Shown: positions 48,874 through 59,533 of the stretch, in pieces
How positions within the stretch are numbered: position 1 is the stretch's first letter
Layout of the letters: every line of letters starts with the position of its first letter
Translations under genes and position numbers: made by a program
Assembly (NCBI RefSeq): GCF_030272615.1
Contig: NC_081409.1
Span: 240,031,832-240,095,831 of the forward strand
Length of the DNA stretch: 64,000 bases
Source of the DNA: Cryptomeria japonica
Lineage: Eukaryota > Streptophyta > Pinopsida > Cupressales > Cupressaceae
Reading direction: 5' to 3'
The notes under the pieces: model-generated
What the model saw: only the letters and a program-made list of their open reading frames with translations
Databases searched by the model: none
What the model was told of the DNA's origin: nothing

Positions 48874-51507
48874 TGTTGGAATTAGATTGTCATTGATGTC
48901 AACATTTGGAGGAAAAAGATGTAGAGATGATAAGTGCCACAGAGAGCAAGTGCAGTTGTAGAAATGTATAACACATCGTGTTAGTTGCACATAGTTACAG
49001 ATAGAAGCGTCTAGATTGAAGCGTGTTATTGGGACACACAATTGGACAAGGATGACTTAGGTCATAGTTTGGTAAAAGCATTGGGCAAACTGAGCTGATT
49101 TATAAAAAGTATGGTTGTAGTTTTACTAACATATCGTGTTAGTCGCACTCTATTGCATCGATATGGAATAACACATAGTGTTATCGTTATCGCTATCTCA
49201 TGATCAGCACTCTACATTGACCAAAGGTTGTTGTGAAACAATGACAGCAGATAGGAGATGTGCACAACACATCAGGTTATTTCCATCACTACTTTGTTGG
49301 GCAGCATTTCATACAGACCAAGGCGGTTGCAAAACAACGAAAGTGTATATAACACACAGGTTTTTGATTTCTCACTACTTCACAAGAAAACTTTTTGTGT
49401 TGATCAAGGGAGCTGCAAAATAGCGAAAAGTGAATAACACGCAGGTTTTTTATCTTTGCTATTTCGTAGTATGGTTTATGCACTGACTAACGGGCTCCGA
49501 GAAACTACGAAAGCACAGAACATGCATATTATTGATCACCCAGTTTTCTGAGGTAGTCGTTGGGGCCCACAAGGAGATTCAAGGCTTCTCGCCAATTCAT
49601 GTTCAATCTTTTTGTTGACCATCTTGCAAAACTGCATAAAGGTAAGGGATTTTCGCCATTTCATCAGTCAAACCTGTTTGTTGGCTTGACCCTTGGCAAA
49701 ATAGTGAAAAAGATATGTAAACGTGAAAGGTGGAGAGATAAGTGGTTTCGTTATTTCACGAAAAGACTGCCAAGCAAGGGGAAACTGCTAGAGAAACCAT
49801 GAAAATGATAAATGTAACCACAAGGTGAAATGAAGTGTGACCGCATGGCTAAGGTAAAATGGACATCACCATTTCACGCGATTGACCAAGTTGACCACCA
49901 AGGTCTTAGCGATTCATCGAAGGGTTTTCAAGTCAGTAGGAAGTGCATAATGTGTGTGTTATTGATTGCTCAATTTTTTCACCATTTCACTAAAAAAGAT
50001 TACCAAAAGGATTTTAGCTGCCAGATATTTAGCGATAGGGTTTTTGATAAACCCTAATTGAGTTTTTGACTACCTTAGGTGTTTTTAATGCCACGTTTGC
50101 ATGACAATAGACACAGAGGTCCACGTGGTGGTTGAACAAGTTTGAACATGTGATTTGGATGTCGAATGAGAATATTTTAATAAATCCAGTGCATGCTGAT
50201 AGATGCAGAGGTTCACGTGGCAGTTGACCAACGTTGACTAAGCAACTTGGATGACGGTTTTGAAAACATGTGGCATCCAGATTTGTAGAATGGTGTATCT
50301 GATATGCAAAGGTCAGTGCCTCAAGGTGGTGGATCTTAAATGAGATGGTTGTCAATCTAATCAGAACAGGTTGAGACAGAATGAAGAGAGCATTAATGGC
50401 GACCCTGGAAGACCATTGTGAGGCTCAATAAAATCTACCAGACCAAAGATTACTAAACTTAGTAATCGGTACATAGAGAATGATCAGAAGACTAACAAGA
50501 TGCATTTAATGCTAATGACTATGAACATATATGATTTCTTAGCAGGAGGAGAAGCTTACAAAGAAGATATCACCGCAATGAAAAGATTTGAAAAACCTCC
50601 AATTGACAAGACATCACAATGACAGTTAGGTGGAGATTACTAAAGATAGTAATCTAAACTCAGAGATCATTAAGAGGATGGAAGATGGTGCATTGAATGA
50701 TGGCAGTCAATCAGCCTGTAGGACAAATTTGTTAGGAGCTCGAAAAGATCATTTTTGAATATCTGTTTGGAGGGAAAATCTGAGTTGAATGTTGATGACC
50801 AGGAAGTAAAGTCCAAAGATGTGTGTTTTTGTTGAAAAAGAGAGAGTGTGTAGAGGTATGTAGGTGGAGAAGCTATGCAAAATAGAGGTAAAAAAATAGA
50901 AGAAAACACAGAGGGCCGCAAGTGTGTATAACATGATGCCAGTGCAAGCATAGCACTACAGAAAGAGATTGCAGGTAGAATGATCAGATGTGAAGGGAAG
51001 ATAAGAGGAAGTTGGAAGAAAAAGAAGAGATAACATAATGCAATTGTGAAGAGCTAAGATCGGCAACTAGAGAGTGTAGAGCTGAGGCAGATAACACAGT
51101 GGGTTATATACATTGTGAGAGGCAAATAAGGAGGAATGATTAGAGCAAAAAAATAGAGAGTTGTTTGCAAAGACAAAAAGAAGATAGAGAGTAGAGAGTA
51201 GAGAGTAGAGAACAAGGGAAGAGATAAATAAATAGTTGAGAGCTGAGATTGAAGCCTAAGATTAGAGAGAAGAAAAGAGTCAATTCACTCTCATGAGCAA
51301 AAGATAATCAGTGTGTTACAATACATCAATTGTAACTAGGTGCATAAACAATATCTTATTATTTACCTTTTGTAATAATCTGAGTGGGTGCTCAGATCAA
51401 GGGTCGGTGCTCCTTTGGGTTAGTGCCCATAAAGCTAGGGGTTGGTGCTCCTTTGGGTAAGTGCCCATAAACTCCAAGGGTTGGTGCTCCTTTGGGTTGG
51501 TGCCCAT
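48874..51507 (+). repeat. LTR E, left part (interrupted by element F)
   Basis: Starts TGTTGGAATTAGATTGTCATTG, like the solo LTR at 16030. It contains degenerate repeats of about 100 bp (49130-49560) and a three-unit minisatellite with GGTTGGTGCTCCTTTGGGT (51390-51507). It is cut at CCCAT by element F and resumes at 59534. The outer flanks GAGGT (48869-48873) and GAGCT (59882-59886) match at four of five bases, so it is probably an old solo LTR. Confidence 0.8.
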
Positions 51508-52288
51508 TGGTGTCATTTGATCATTTGATTTAAACTGGTAATTATTTGTTTACTTGATGCAACCGGTACATGTTTGATTAGATTGTTGTATGATGACTAT
51601 GTTTTATGTTTTCATTGATGGAAACTATGTTTTTACAGTCATCTAAGTCCTATAGGTCAATCGACAAGGCTTAACCGGTAAGCAGAGATAGTTTTATCAG
51701 AACTGGTATTTAGGACTTTAACCGGTAAAAGACAAACAGTATGTTATTCCAACAACCGGTACAAGAGATCTATGAAGACTGAGATGATGCAGTTTTACAA
51801 CAATAATGAAGGCTAGTAGATGAAGTTATGTCCGTGATTGCATGTGCAGATTCGATCAGATGAATGAGATTTGATTGATAGAGCAGATATTATGACAGAG
51901 ACTTAACCGGTAGTGATGAAAATCACTTAGATCGGTAAAACGACACAGAATTGGATTTGTTATGTTGGTGGCCGACATAACTAAGGCGTACAATGTAAGA
52001 TTGTCTAGATGCATCAAACCTAGGGAATTGTAACAAGGTTCTAGTCGGCCTAATGATGATTTTAAATGTGTGATGAGGTATGAAAGGATATATGAGTTTG
52101 AGATTGAAAGTGTGAAAGATCATTAGCGAATTTTGTATTTCTAATAGTGCGGTGATCAAAGGAGTTGAGAGATGAAGTATATGTGATGTTATAATGTTCT
52201 GAAGAAGATCTTATCAGACACTAAAGGTGTTATACTAAGATCATTTGCACTTGTTGTCTCCCTAACAATTGCAGTGAGAAAATCCTCA
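51508..52288 (+). repeat. 5' LTR of element F, truncated
   Basis: Matches the right LTR from 54927 for about 780 bp, then stops at GAGAAAATCCTC, missing roughly the last 470 bp. It begins TGGTGTCATTTGATC (the right copy begins TGTTGACATTTGATC). It is rich in AACCGGTA words and their decayed forms. Confidence 0.85.
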
Positions 52289-52303
52289 CATACTAACAAC
52301 TGT

Positions 52304-54653
52304 ATGATGGAAGCAGTTATCCCTAGAAACACATGGGTATTACATATGGGATATGAGGTAGACAAGGATCTACTCATTTCTTATGCTAATAATCTATTAG
52401 AGAAACCACTGGATACCACTACAGAGAGATTTGGGACATATAAAGAAAAATCACTTCAAGTCCACTCTGATTTGCAAAGACCAGTAATTGCTAAGAAGAT
52501 AAGGAAGGAGGTTGAAGCATTTGCTGAGCAAGCAGGATTTACAAAAGAGAAGATAGCAACAGCAAGGGCAAAGTACGCAAAAGAGAAAGGTGAAGCATCA
52601 AGTGCACCTACTAGTACCCCTACTAGTAAGACTAGAGCTGCAAAAGCCAAGGCAGTAGAGAAGAAGATGGAAGAAGACAAACCGGTTGAATCACAAAGAG
52701 GGAAACCATCTAAAATTTAGTTTCGGAGAAAGCAGAAAGCTGTTGATCCACCTGTTGAACCAATACAAACCAGAAAGAGGAAGAAGCAACAAGCCAACAA
52801 ACCGGCAAATGATGAAGAGGCCACTGAATTGGAGGAGGATAAAAGAGCACTTAGAGCAAGTGTTAAGAAGCCTAAGGAAACTGGTAAGGGAAAATCACCT
52901 AAGAAACCATTTACATTAGAAGACTCTCTCAATAGAATAGTTCAAATAATCAAGGACTATGGGATATAAAAAGGTTTGAATACATTGTTTGTTCATTTAT
53001 CTGAAATTCAACAAAGGGAGATTGAAGATGCAGTCATCTTTAGTATGAATAAATTTAGCAGAGCCCTTATTGAGTTACAAGGGCAGATTCCCAATTCTTT
53101 GTATAATCTTATTGATGCAAGGTGGCAGACTGCCATTAGTCAAGTCAAAGAATTCGTTGATTATATCTTTAAGCACTTGCAACCGGAAGAAAGTGAAGAA
53201 GAAATTGAACAGATAAAGGTTAATGCAAAGGCATCATTCAGATCCAAAAAGAGATTAACAAGAATGTTAATAGGAGAGACCGAAAGGAGACTGAGATTTT
53301 GATCAAGAAGGTTTTAGGTCTCATCTCGGATGAAGAAAAAGATGAGCAAGTTGAGGAAGGTAGTTCTGAAAAGATAAAGGTAGAAGAACTTCCTAAAGGT
53401 GTTAAGATCAGAGAATTTGAACCGGATAACAAGTATATGTATGATGATCCTATTGATACTGAACCAATATTCATTCCTGATGATAACATCGGAGACAATG
53501 TTGATAATAATATTGATAATATAGATGTATCAGTTGTTGATGTTCAAATGTTTGAATAGCATGAGCAACAAGAGGAACAAGTGGAGAAGAAAACTGAAGA
53601 AAAGAGCTCTTATGAGCCATCGATGAACACACAACCTACTGATAGTCAAATCCCATCAGTAAGTGTAAATGTTGATGACAGTCAAAAGGAAAAAACTAAT
53701 GAGGAAGTACCGATGAATGAACAAAATATGGAAACACAACCACCATCGATCAAGGACACCACTGAGGAAGAGAAGACCGAGAAGGAGAAAAAGGAGTCAA
53801 AGGAGAAGAAAATAATTGATGATGATGATGATGACTCGGTGAGCATTAAAGGACCTATTGATATGGACAATCTGAGTTATTCTCAATTGATGGAGATTGC
53901 AACATCAATGCAATCTAGAGCTCAAAAGAAGAGAATGAAGGAACAATAGAGAGAGATAGAGACAATCAAGATGGTAGTTGATATTTTGTCTAGTCTCCTA
54001 CCGGAGACTAATACTAAAAGTTTTATCACTCCCATTGACAAACTTGGACAGTTGGTTACCGATGTCGAAGATCAACTCAAGACTTTTCAAGATGCAGCAT
54101 ATATATCAGTTGAAAAGGATTACAAGAAGAAAATGACAGAACTCCTAATGGCTGAGATAGATAAAGGTAAGGTAGCACTCACGGTTAATAAAGACTAATT
54201 GAAGAATGCACTAGAAACCGGAGGAAAGATTTTGGCTACTATTTCAAAGTTTTCACTGTTTTGTGTTGACTTGAAGGAGAAAAGGGAAGATGCTGAGAAA
54301 GAACTTGAAATCTTGAGTGAAACTTTTAGACCCCTGAATGACTCTGCTATACTTTTTGGTAGAACTATTGTAGACTTACATCACAAACTTGAGATGTATG
54401 AACATGAGCAGGTCAAATGGGTTAGATCATTAAAAGAGCTCCAGACTCAACTGATTCCTAAAGTTGAAATTTTAAAGCAAGCATATAAGGAGTTAGAGGC
54501 TATTTTGGCTACACCTGAGATGAGCACAGTTGATGCAATAAAGGAATTACCCAGGTAGATAAAGACACATGTTGAGATTACCAGCACATAGTTAGAGACA
54601 TGGGATAATGATCTCAAAGAGTCAATGATGCTTTTTCTAAAATTGCTTTGTAA
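52304..54653 (+). pseudogene. Long charged, probably coiled-coil ORF of element F, unknown function
   Basis: One coding path runs from about ATG 52304 to about 54653, with stops at 52718, 52967, 53557, 53947, 54196 and 54556 and a frameshift near 53240. A start is uncertain because the sequence fuses to truncated LTR. The product of roughly 780 codons has no knuckle, DSG, HHCC or YVDD motif. It holds Lys/Ala/Glu-rich segments (KTRAAKAKAVEKKMEE), a Lys-rich basic stretch, a Glu/Asp-rich acidic middle with a run of six Asp near 53820, and a C-terminal heptad-like region (LKEKREDAEKELEILSE, LKELQTQLIPKVEILKQAY). It sits directly upstream of the PPTs, where Sireviruses may carry an extra envelope-like ORF. 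That, a captured host gene, or a novel accessory protein are all possible. Confidence 0.7.
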
Positions 54654-54926
54654 AAGACTTTATGAATCTTATATTTATATGTGCTCTGATGCAAATTTTG
54701 ATGTAAAATGTATATATCTTTCATGTATTTTACTTCTTTATTTGGCATTGTTGTCAAGGGGGAGTAATAGTTAAGAGTCAAGTCAAAAAAACTTGTGTAA
54801 TGTAAAGAGGGAGTAATAGGAGTAATTGATAAGGGGGAGTACATGTCATATAGTCAATTTTGTATTGCACACTTAGTTGACAAAAAAAAATTTCTAAGTG
54901 TTGCCATCAATGCCAAAGGGGGAGAT
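54654..54926 (+). promoter_or_regulatory. Multiple polypurine tracts of element F
   Basis: TCAAGGGGGAG (54757-54767), AAAGAGGGAG (near 54805), ATAAGGGGGAG (near 54830) and CCAAAGGGGGAG (54914-54924) precede the right LTR. The words GGCATTGTTGTCAAGGGGG and CCATCAATGCCAAAGGGGG match those upstream of the LTR at 61938. Confidence 0.75.
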
Positions 54927-55862
54927 TGTTGACATTTGATCATTTGATTTAAACCGGTATTTGTTTGTTTGGTTGATGCAACCGGTACATGTTTGATTAG
55001 ATTGTTGTATGATGACTATGTTGTATGTTGTCATTGATAGCAACTATGTTTTTATAGTCATCTAAGTCCTATAGTTCAACCGGCAAAGCTTAAATGGTAA
55101 GCAGAGACAGTTTTATCAGAACTGGTATTTAGGACTTTAACTGGTAAAAGACAAACATTACTTTATTCCAACAACCAGTACAGGAGATCTATGAAGAATG
55201 AGATGATGTGGTTTTACATCAGCAATGAAGGTTGGTAGATGAAGTTATGTCTGTGACCACATGTGCAGATTCGATTGGATGAATGAGATCTGATTGACAG
55301 AGCAAGTATTCTGATAGAGACTTAACCGGTAGTGATGAAAATCACTCAGATCGGTAAAACGACATAGAATTGGATTTGTTAAGTCGATGGCCAACATAAC
55401 TAAGGCGTACAATGTAAGATTGTGTAGATGCATTAAACCTAGGGAATTGTAACAAGGTTCTAGCCTGCCTAATGATGATTTTAAATGTGTGATGAGGTAT
55501 GAAAAGATATATGAGTATGAGCTTGAAAGTGTGAAAGATCATTAGCGAATTTTGTATTTCTGATAGTGCGGTGTTCAGAGGAGTTGAGAGATATATGTGA
55601 TGTTGTAATGTTCTAAAGTGGATCTTATCAGACACTGAAGGTGTTATACTGAGATCATTTGCACTTGTTGTCTCCCTAATAGTTGCAATGAGAAAATCCT
55701 CTTACAAGGTCACTCCTAACAGGGTACAGTTGGATCCTAACAGGTCTGATCATTAAATCCTCTAACTAGGTGACACATTAAATTGTGTTTGCAAATCCCA
55801 GTAACTTGGGTAGCTCCTAATAGGGCTGGTCCTCACAAGCCTTTTTGTAAAGCTCTTAATCA
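54927..55862 (+). repeat. 3' LTR of element F, left part
   Basis: Starts TGTTGACATTTGATC. It is cut at AATCA by insertion G and resumes at 59220-59528, giving about 1,245 bp in all. It includes micro-repeats with CTAACA-type loops (55690-55830). Confidence 0.88.
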
Positions 55863-55969
55863 TGTAATAACCCACCATAATTGATTCAGCAAAATTGAGT
55901 ATTCTTTTTTTGTGTGTGTGTGTTTAATTTAATCATTATGGTTTATTCAATTGCATACTCTGGGCATCC

Positions 55970-56160
55970 ATCCATTAGGATTAGGCATTCATCCATCCGG
56001 GATGAGCATCTAACCATACGGGTTATGCAATTGTCCATACGGGACATAAGATTCCATCTATCCAATACGAGATAGGCATCTACCCATACGGGGTAGGCAT
56101 CTATCCAAACGAGATAGACATCTACCCATACGGGGTAGGCATCTATCCAAACAAGATAGG
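55970..56160. repeat. Array of nine inverted-repeat units with changing stems
   Basis: Units about 21 bp apart each form a short hairpin. Arms and positions are: ATCC/GGAT (55970-55981), TCATCC/GGATGA (55989-56005), TAACC/GGTTA (56011-56025), TGTCC/GGACA (56032-56046), CTATC/GATAG (56058-56075), CTACCC/GGGTAG (56080-56096), CTATC/GATAG (56101-56117), CTACCC/GGGTAG (56122-56138) and CTATC/GATAG (56143-56159). The loop is ATACG in most, with ATCCG, AAACG and AAACA variants. Confidence 0.9.
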
Positions 56161-56163
56161 AGA

Positions 56164-56526
56164 TGCTCTAGCTAGAGACTTAGACTCATCGGGACCATTT
56201 AGGTCCTGAGCCACTCACTAAGTACTACACTCTTCTAACAGAAGTGTACCGAGGTCACCGTCCTTAGGATTAATTAAATAATACAAGCTTGAATTCCACC
56301 TCGGAATTTGGCTTAAAGCCTCGGGAAGTCAAGCGAATCCGTACGGGATTCCTTCTGAGTATGCATTGAATTTCTTTTTCCAATTTAATTACCTTATCTT
56401 TCAAATAGGATTCTTACTCAACCAAGCCTAGACCCCACCCACGAATGCCTGAGTATGAGGGACAACTCTGTCCCAAGACTACCTACATACCTGCTTCAGC
56501 ACGGGATCAAGGCGTAAAGTATGTAG
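56164..56526. repeat. Further inverted repeats, including a possible three-way junction
   Basis: CTCTAG/CTAGAG palindrome (56167-56178). GGACC/GGTCC with a 5-base loop (56192-56206). Outer arms GCTTGA/TCAAGC (56287-56292, 56329-56334) enclose ATTCC/GGAAT and GGCTT/AAGCC. GAATCC/GGATTC has loop GTACG (56335-56351). GGGACA/TGTCCC (56459-56474). CTACATAC/GTATGTAG (56483-56490, 56519-56526). Confidence 0.8.
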
Positions 56527-56865
56527 TTCTATTTTCTACTCTATGGTTTGATGTAAACTGATTTGTGGGTACGCAACCCTTTCTAGGGTCAATGTCCCAG
56601 ATAGTTTCTCTGCGGTTACTACCCACGATGGTAGCGCTTAAGCAAAGGCTCAAGATGGCCTATTGCTTGTGGCCTAAAATAACTAGATCCTAATTCTTAT
56701 CATGAGCGTCACCCTTGACCAAATTGCAAATCACCAATATCTCTTCAAGATAAAAAAGAAATCAATTTCATAAAAGCATTTAGCTTAACCATCCCTAAAA
56801 GGGGTTTACTATGGTTTATCTCAACGGATGTGAAATCATTTAAAAGTTATCTTATTAGATTATCG

Positions 56866-56894
56866 ATCCAAGGGGGATTACCTGCCCCTTGGAT
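56866..56894. repeat. Perfect 10-bp stem-loop
   Basis: Arms ATCCAAGGGG (56866-56875) and CCCCTTGGAT (56885-56894) around a 9-base loop, within insertion G. Confidence 0.9.
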
Positions 56895-57594
56895 TTTAAC
56901 TTCCAAGTGTCCCTTATTACTCCACGACAATTTATAGGGATGATGCCACAGACATCGTTGATGCAGCTTTATTAGGCGTTAAGTGCAGTAGTTCAACACG
57001 ACGGCATTACCCGTAAGCATGACCCAGAGGCACCGTATATACTAAACGCTGCTAGTTTTGGTTTTCCAACTTCCTTTGTTTAGTTTCTAGCTTATAATAA
57101 CATCATGTTGAAAAATAATTATGAATTTAGACATTGCAAAGCCAAATTAATTGAAATAACTATGGAATAAAAAGAACCATAACTAGAATCATTTATTCAA
57201 AAACTTGAGTATAATTTGCGAAATAATGAAAGTTAGGTAACTTGTATACCAACAATTAAATGTATAATTTGCATGAAGATGGAACACCAATATTTGATTC
57301 AACGTAAAGATATATGCATGAGCGAAGGTAAGGTAAGTTGTACGCGAGAATGCCGCTTATAAAATCACTAGCCCCAACATAGAATTTAGCTTATGTCATT
57401 AATTGCTAAGTGGGTCTTAAGATGACTTAATATAAATTTATTAAAACTAGTTTATAAAATTTTTTAAAAAAGATTTCTTTAGTTTAAAATTTTCATTAAC
57501 TAAAATTTATTTACATATAAAAAAAAAGAATTTTTAATTAAACTAAAATTTTAAATATATATAAAAAGGAATTTCAAAAAAAAAGAGTAATCAT

Positions 57595-57724
57595 TGCCAT
57601 CGAACTAAGTTCGAATGGCATGCATGCGGGTTAATGGGAGTGGGACCCCACGGTCCCCTCCACTAACCTACAGCCACTGCCGCAGCAGTGACCGCGGGCT
57701 AGTGGAGGGTACCGTAACGGTACC
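57595..57724. repeat. GC-rich multi-hairpin block
   Basis: TGCCAT+CGAAC pairs with GTTCG+ATGGCA (57595-57620). GGGACC/GGTCCC with loop CCAC (57642-57657). CCCTCCACTA/TAGTGGAGGG (57656-57665, 57700-57709) encloses CACTGC/GCAGTG with loop CGCA (57675-57690). GGTACCG/CGGTACC has loop TAA (57708-57724). It stands out as GC-rich amid AT-rich sequence. Confidence 0.88.
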
Positions 57725-57852
57725 ACTCCCCTTGCGGAGTACTATCTCCGTCCTCCACCTGCGAACCGGTACGCACAAGCTCATTCTCATGCAGTGCGAC
57801 ATCAATCACTTCGCATTTGTTAATACAAAATGCATTAAGATTAAAATGCTAA

Positions 57853-57856
<4 letters not shown>

Positions 57857-57897
<41 letters not shown>
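57857..57897. repeat. (AT)n microsatellite
   Basis: About 20 AT repeats inside insertion G. Confidence 0.95.
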
Positions 57898-57900
<3 letters not shown>

Positions 57901-57959
57901 GTCTAAAGTTCCCAGTTTAATTTTTATTTAAAACTAGAACAGTTTAATTTTATTTAAAA

Positions 57960-58270
57960 CCAGAATATGAGAGGTAAAGTATTAATGTGAACAATAAGAA
58001 TTTACTTACAGTAGCAAATACATAGAGAGTAGTAATAAACCAGAATACAAAAATGAAACAATATGGATTTACATATTGGAGCGATCAACATTGAGAGTAG
58101 AATTTAACCAAGAAGCAATAAGGATTTACATATTGGAGCGATTAACACAGAGAGTAAAACTAAACCAGAATACAAAGATGAAGCAATATGGATTTGCATA
58201 TTGGGATAATTAATACAGAGAGTAAAACTAAACCAGAATGCAAAAAAAAAATGAAGCAATATGGAATACA
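57960..58270. repeat. Degenerate tandem repeat, unit about 70 bp
   Basis: Four to five imperfect copies carry AAACCAGAATACAAA, ATGAAGCAATATGGATT, TACATATTGGAGCGAT and ACAGAGAGTAAAACT in order. It lies in insertion G. Confidence 0.75.
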
Positions 58271-59219
58271 AAGAGTATTTCACAGAGGGACTCATTCCTT
58301 GGTTTTCAACTGTTATTTTTCCAAAGAGGAGTAGATAACCAAACTAGAACAAATGAGAATATTGCAGAAAATTATTCACAGCGAATCCTATCCTTTCTTT
58401 CAACAATTTTTCAAAGAAAATATATAACTAGATAATGGAAAATATGTATAGAATCAAATGAGAAACATAGAGAAATATCCACAGCAAGATCTATGAGATT
58501 CAGATTTTTATTCGAAAACCAGGGAGATGAATTAGAGGGAGAAATAAAAATTGATCTAATCTAGTTCTCAACAAGAATTGAAACAATTTGATTTATTTGA
58601 AACAAATTGATCTAATCTAATTTGCAGCAAGAATAAGATGCATGATAAAGTAAAACTAAATTGAAAGAACCTAGATGCTTGAAATTGATGTAGAATCCCC
58701 TATGAATCCTTCAATTAGTCTCCCTTGATCCTTCAAACTTGAAAGAAGTCCTCCAAAGCAATCTTAGTTATTTTCAAAATGAAATATGACTACAAAAGAA
58801 GAATTTACTTGAGAGAAGAATTTCTTTATGGAATAACCAACTCCCATTTTTGAAAACTTGCATATCCTTTATAAGAAAAATCCCTCTATTCCACTACCTA
58901 AATTTTTAATTAAAAAAAAAAGAGATTCTTTCCCAATTTTGGACTTCATGCAATTGATTAGACTTAGTGGGAGGAGTTACATGCAAGGTGGTGGAGAATC
59001 CTCTAGAAGCTTCTTATTCTTCCTACAACATGTGCCATAATTGGGTGAGGAAAATTAAATAAATAATTAAGAAAAAAGTATATTTTCCATGTGTGTGTGT
59101 GAGTTTTATTATTTTATCCTTTTATGATATTCATTCAATCATTTAAATAGTTTTTCCAAAAATATAATAGAGTTTGTATTTTAAATCCAAAAGTGATAAA
59201 GGAGGGTTGTGACAAATCA

Positions 59220-59528
59220 GGCTCAAACATTTCTAACATGGTGTGCCCCTAACCGGGTGTTGTAGACGTTAACCGGTCAGATCTCTATACTGCAGATAGT
59301 GGATCTTTGTGGGTACTAACTCCCACCATGGTTTTTCCCATTTGGGTTTTCCACGTATAAACTCTTGTGTCGTGTGGTTTATGCTTTATGTGGTGATTGC
59401 ATACTTGGTGTTATTTCTTATATGCCTATTAAGTTTTAAGTTGGTAAAATTGATAATTAGATTTGTATTGTTTTTACTTGCAATAATTCCCCCCCCCCCC
59501 CACTTCTCAGTGCCTAATAAGTTCATCA
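59220..59528 (+). repeat. 3' LTR of element F, right part
   Basis: Resumes after insertion G. It carries the GTGGGTACTAACTCCCAC / CCATGGTTTTTCCC block (59309-59340), TTGGGTTTTCCACGTA (59342-59357) and a C-rich CCCCCCCCCCCCCACTTCTCAG tract. It ends AAGTTCATCA just before the duplication CCCAT. Confidence 0.88.
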
Positions 59529-59533
59529 CCCAT

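Larger units (their letters stand above)
55863..59214 (+). mobile_element. Insertion G: 3.35 kb gypsy-type LTR-like sequence rich in hairpins
   Basis: Starts TGTAATAACCCACC and ends GGAGGGTTGTGACA, with an exact duplication AATCA (55858-55862 and 59215-59219). TGTAATAMCC...TGACA ends are typical of plant Ty3/gypsy LTRs. No internal copy of the ends and no gag or pol was seen, so a very long solo LTR is most likely; a non-autonomous element is the alternative. It contains a hairpin array (55970-56360), further perfect stems to about 56900, a GC-rich folded block (57595-57745), an AT microsatellite and a tandem repeat (57960-58270). Confidence 0.85.
51508..59528 (+). mobile_element. Element F: copia-type LTR element with a non-gag/pol ORF
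   Basis: Inserted in LTR E with an exact duplication CCCAT (51503-51507 and 59529-59533). It has a truncated left LTR (51508 to about 52288), one long decayed ORF (52304 to about 54650), several PPTs and a right LTR (54927-59528) that itself holds insertion G. There is no primer site and no gag, protease, integrase or RT. A deletion seems to run from within the left LTR through gag-pol into a 3' ORF. The left LTR aligns with the right as far as GAGAAAATCCTC and then diverges. Confidence 0.88.

Noticed and set aside
55970-56160. CRISPR-like array (short repeats with regular spacing)
   Set aside because: The near-constant part is only about 5-9 bases, the variable parts are self-complementary, and the setting is a plant LTR; there are no spacers or cas genes.
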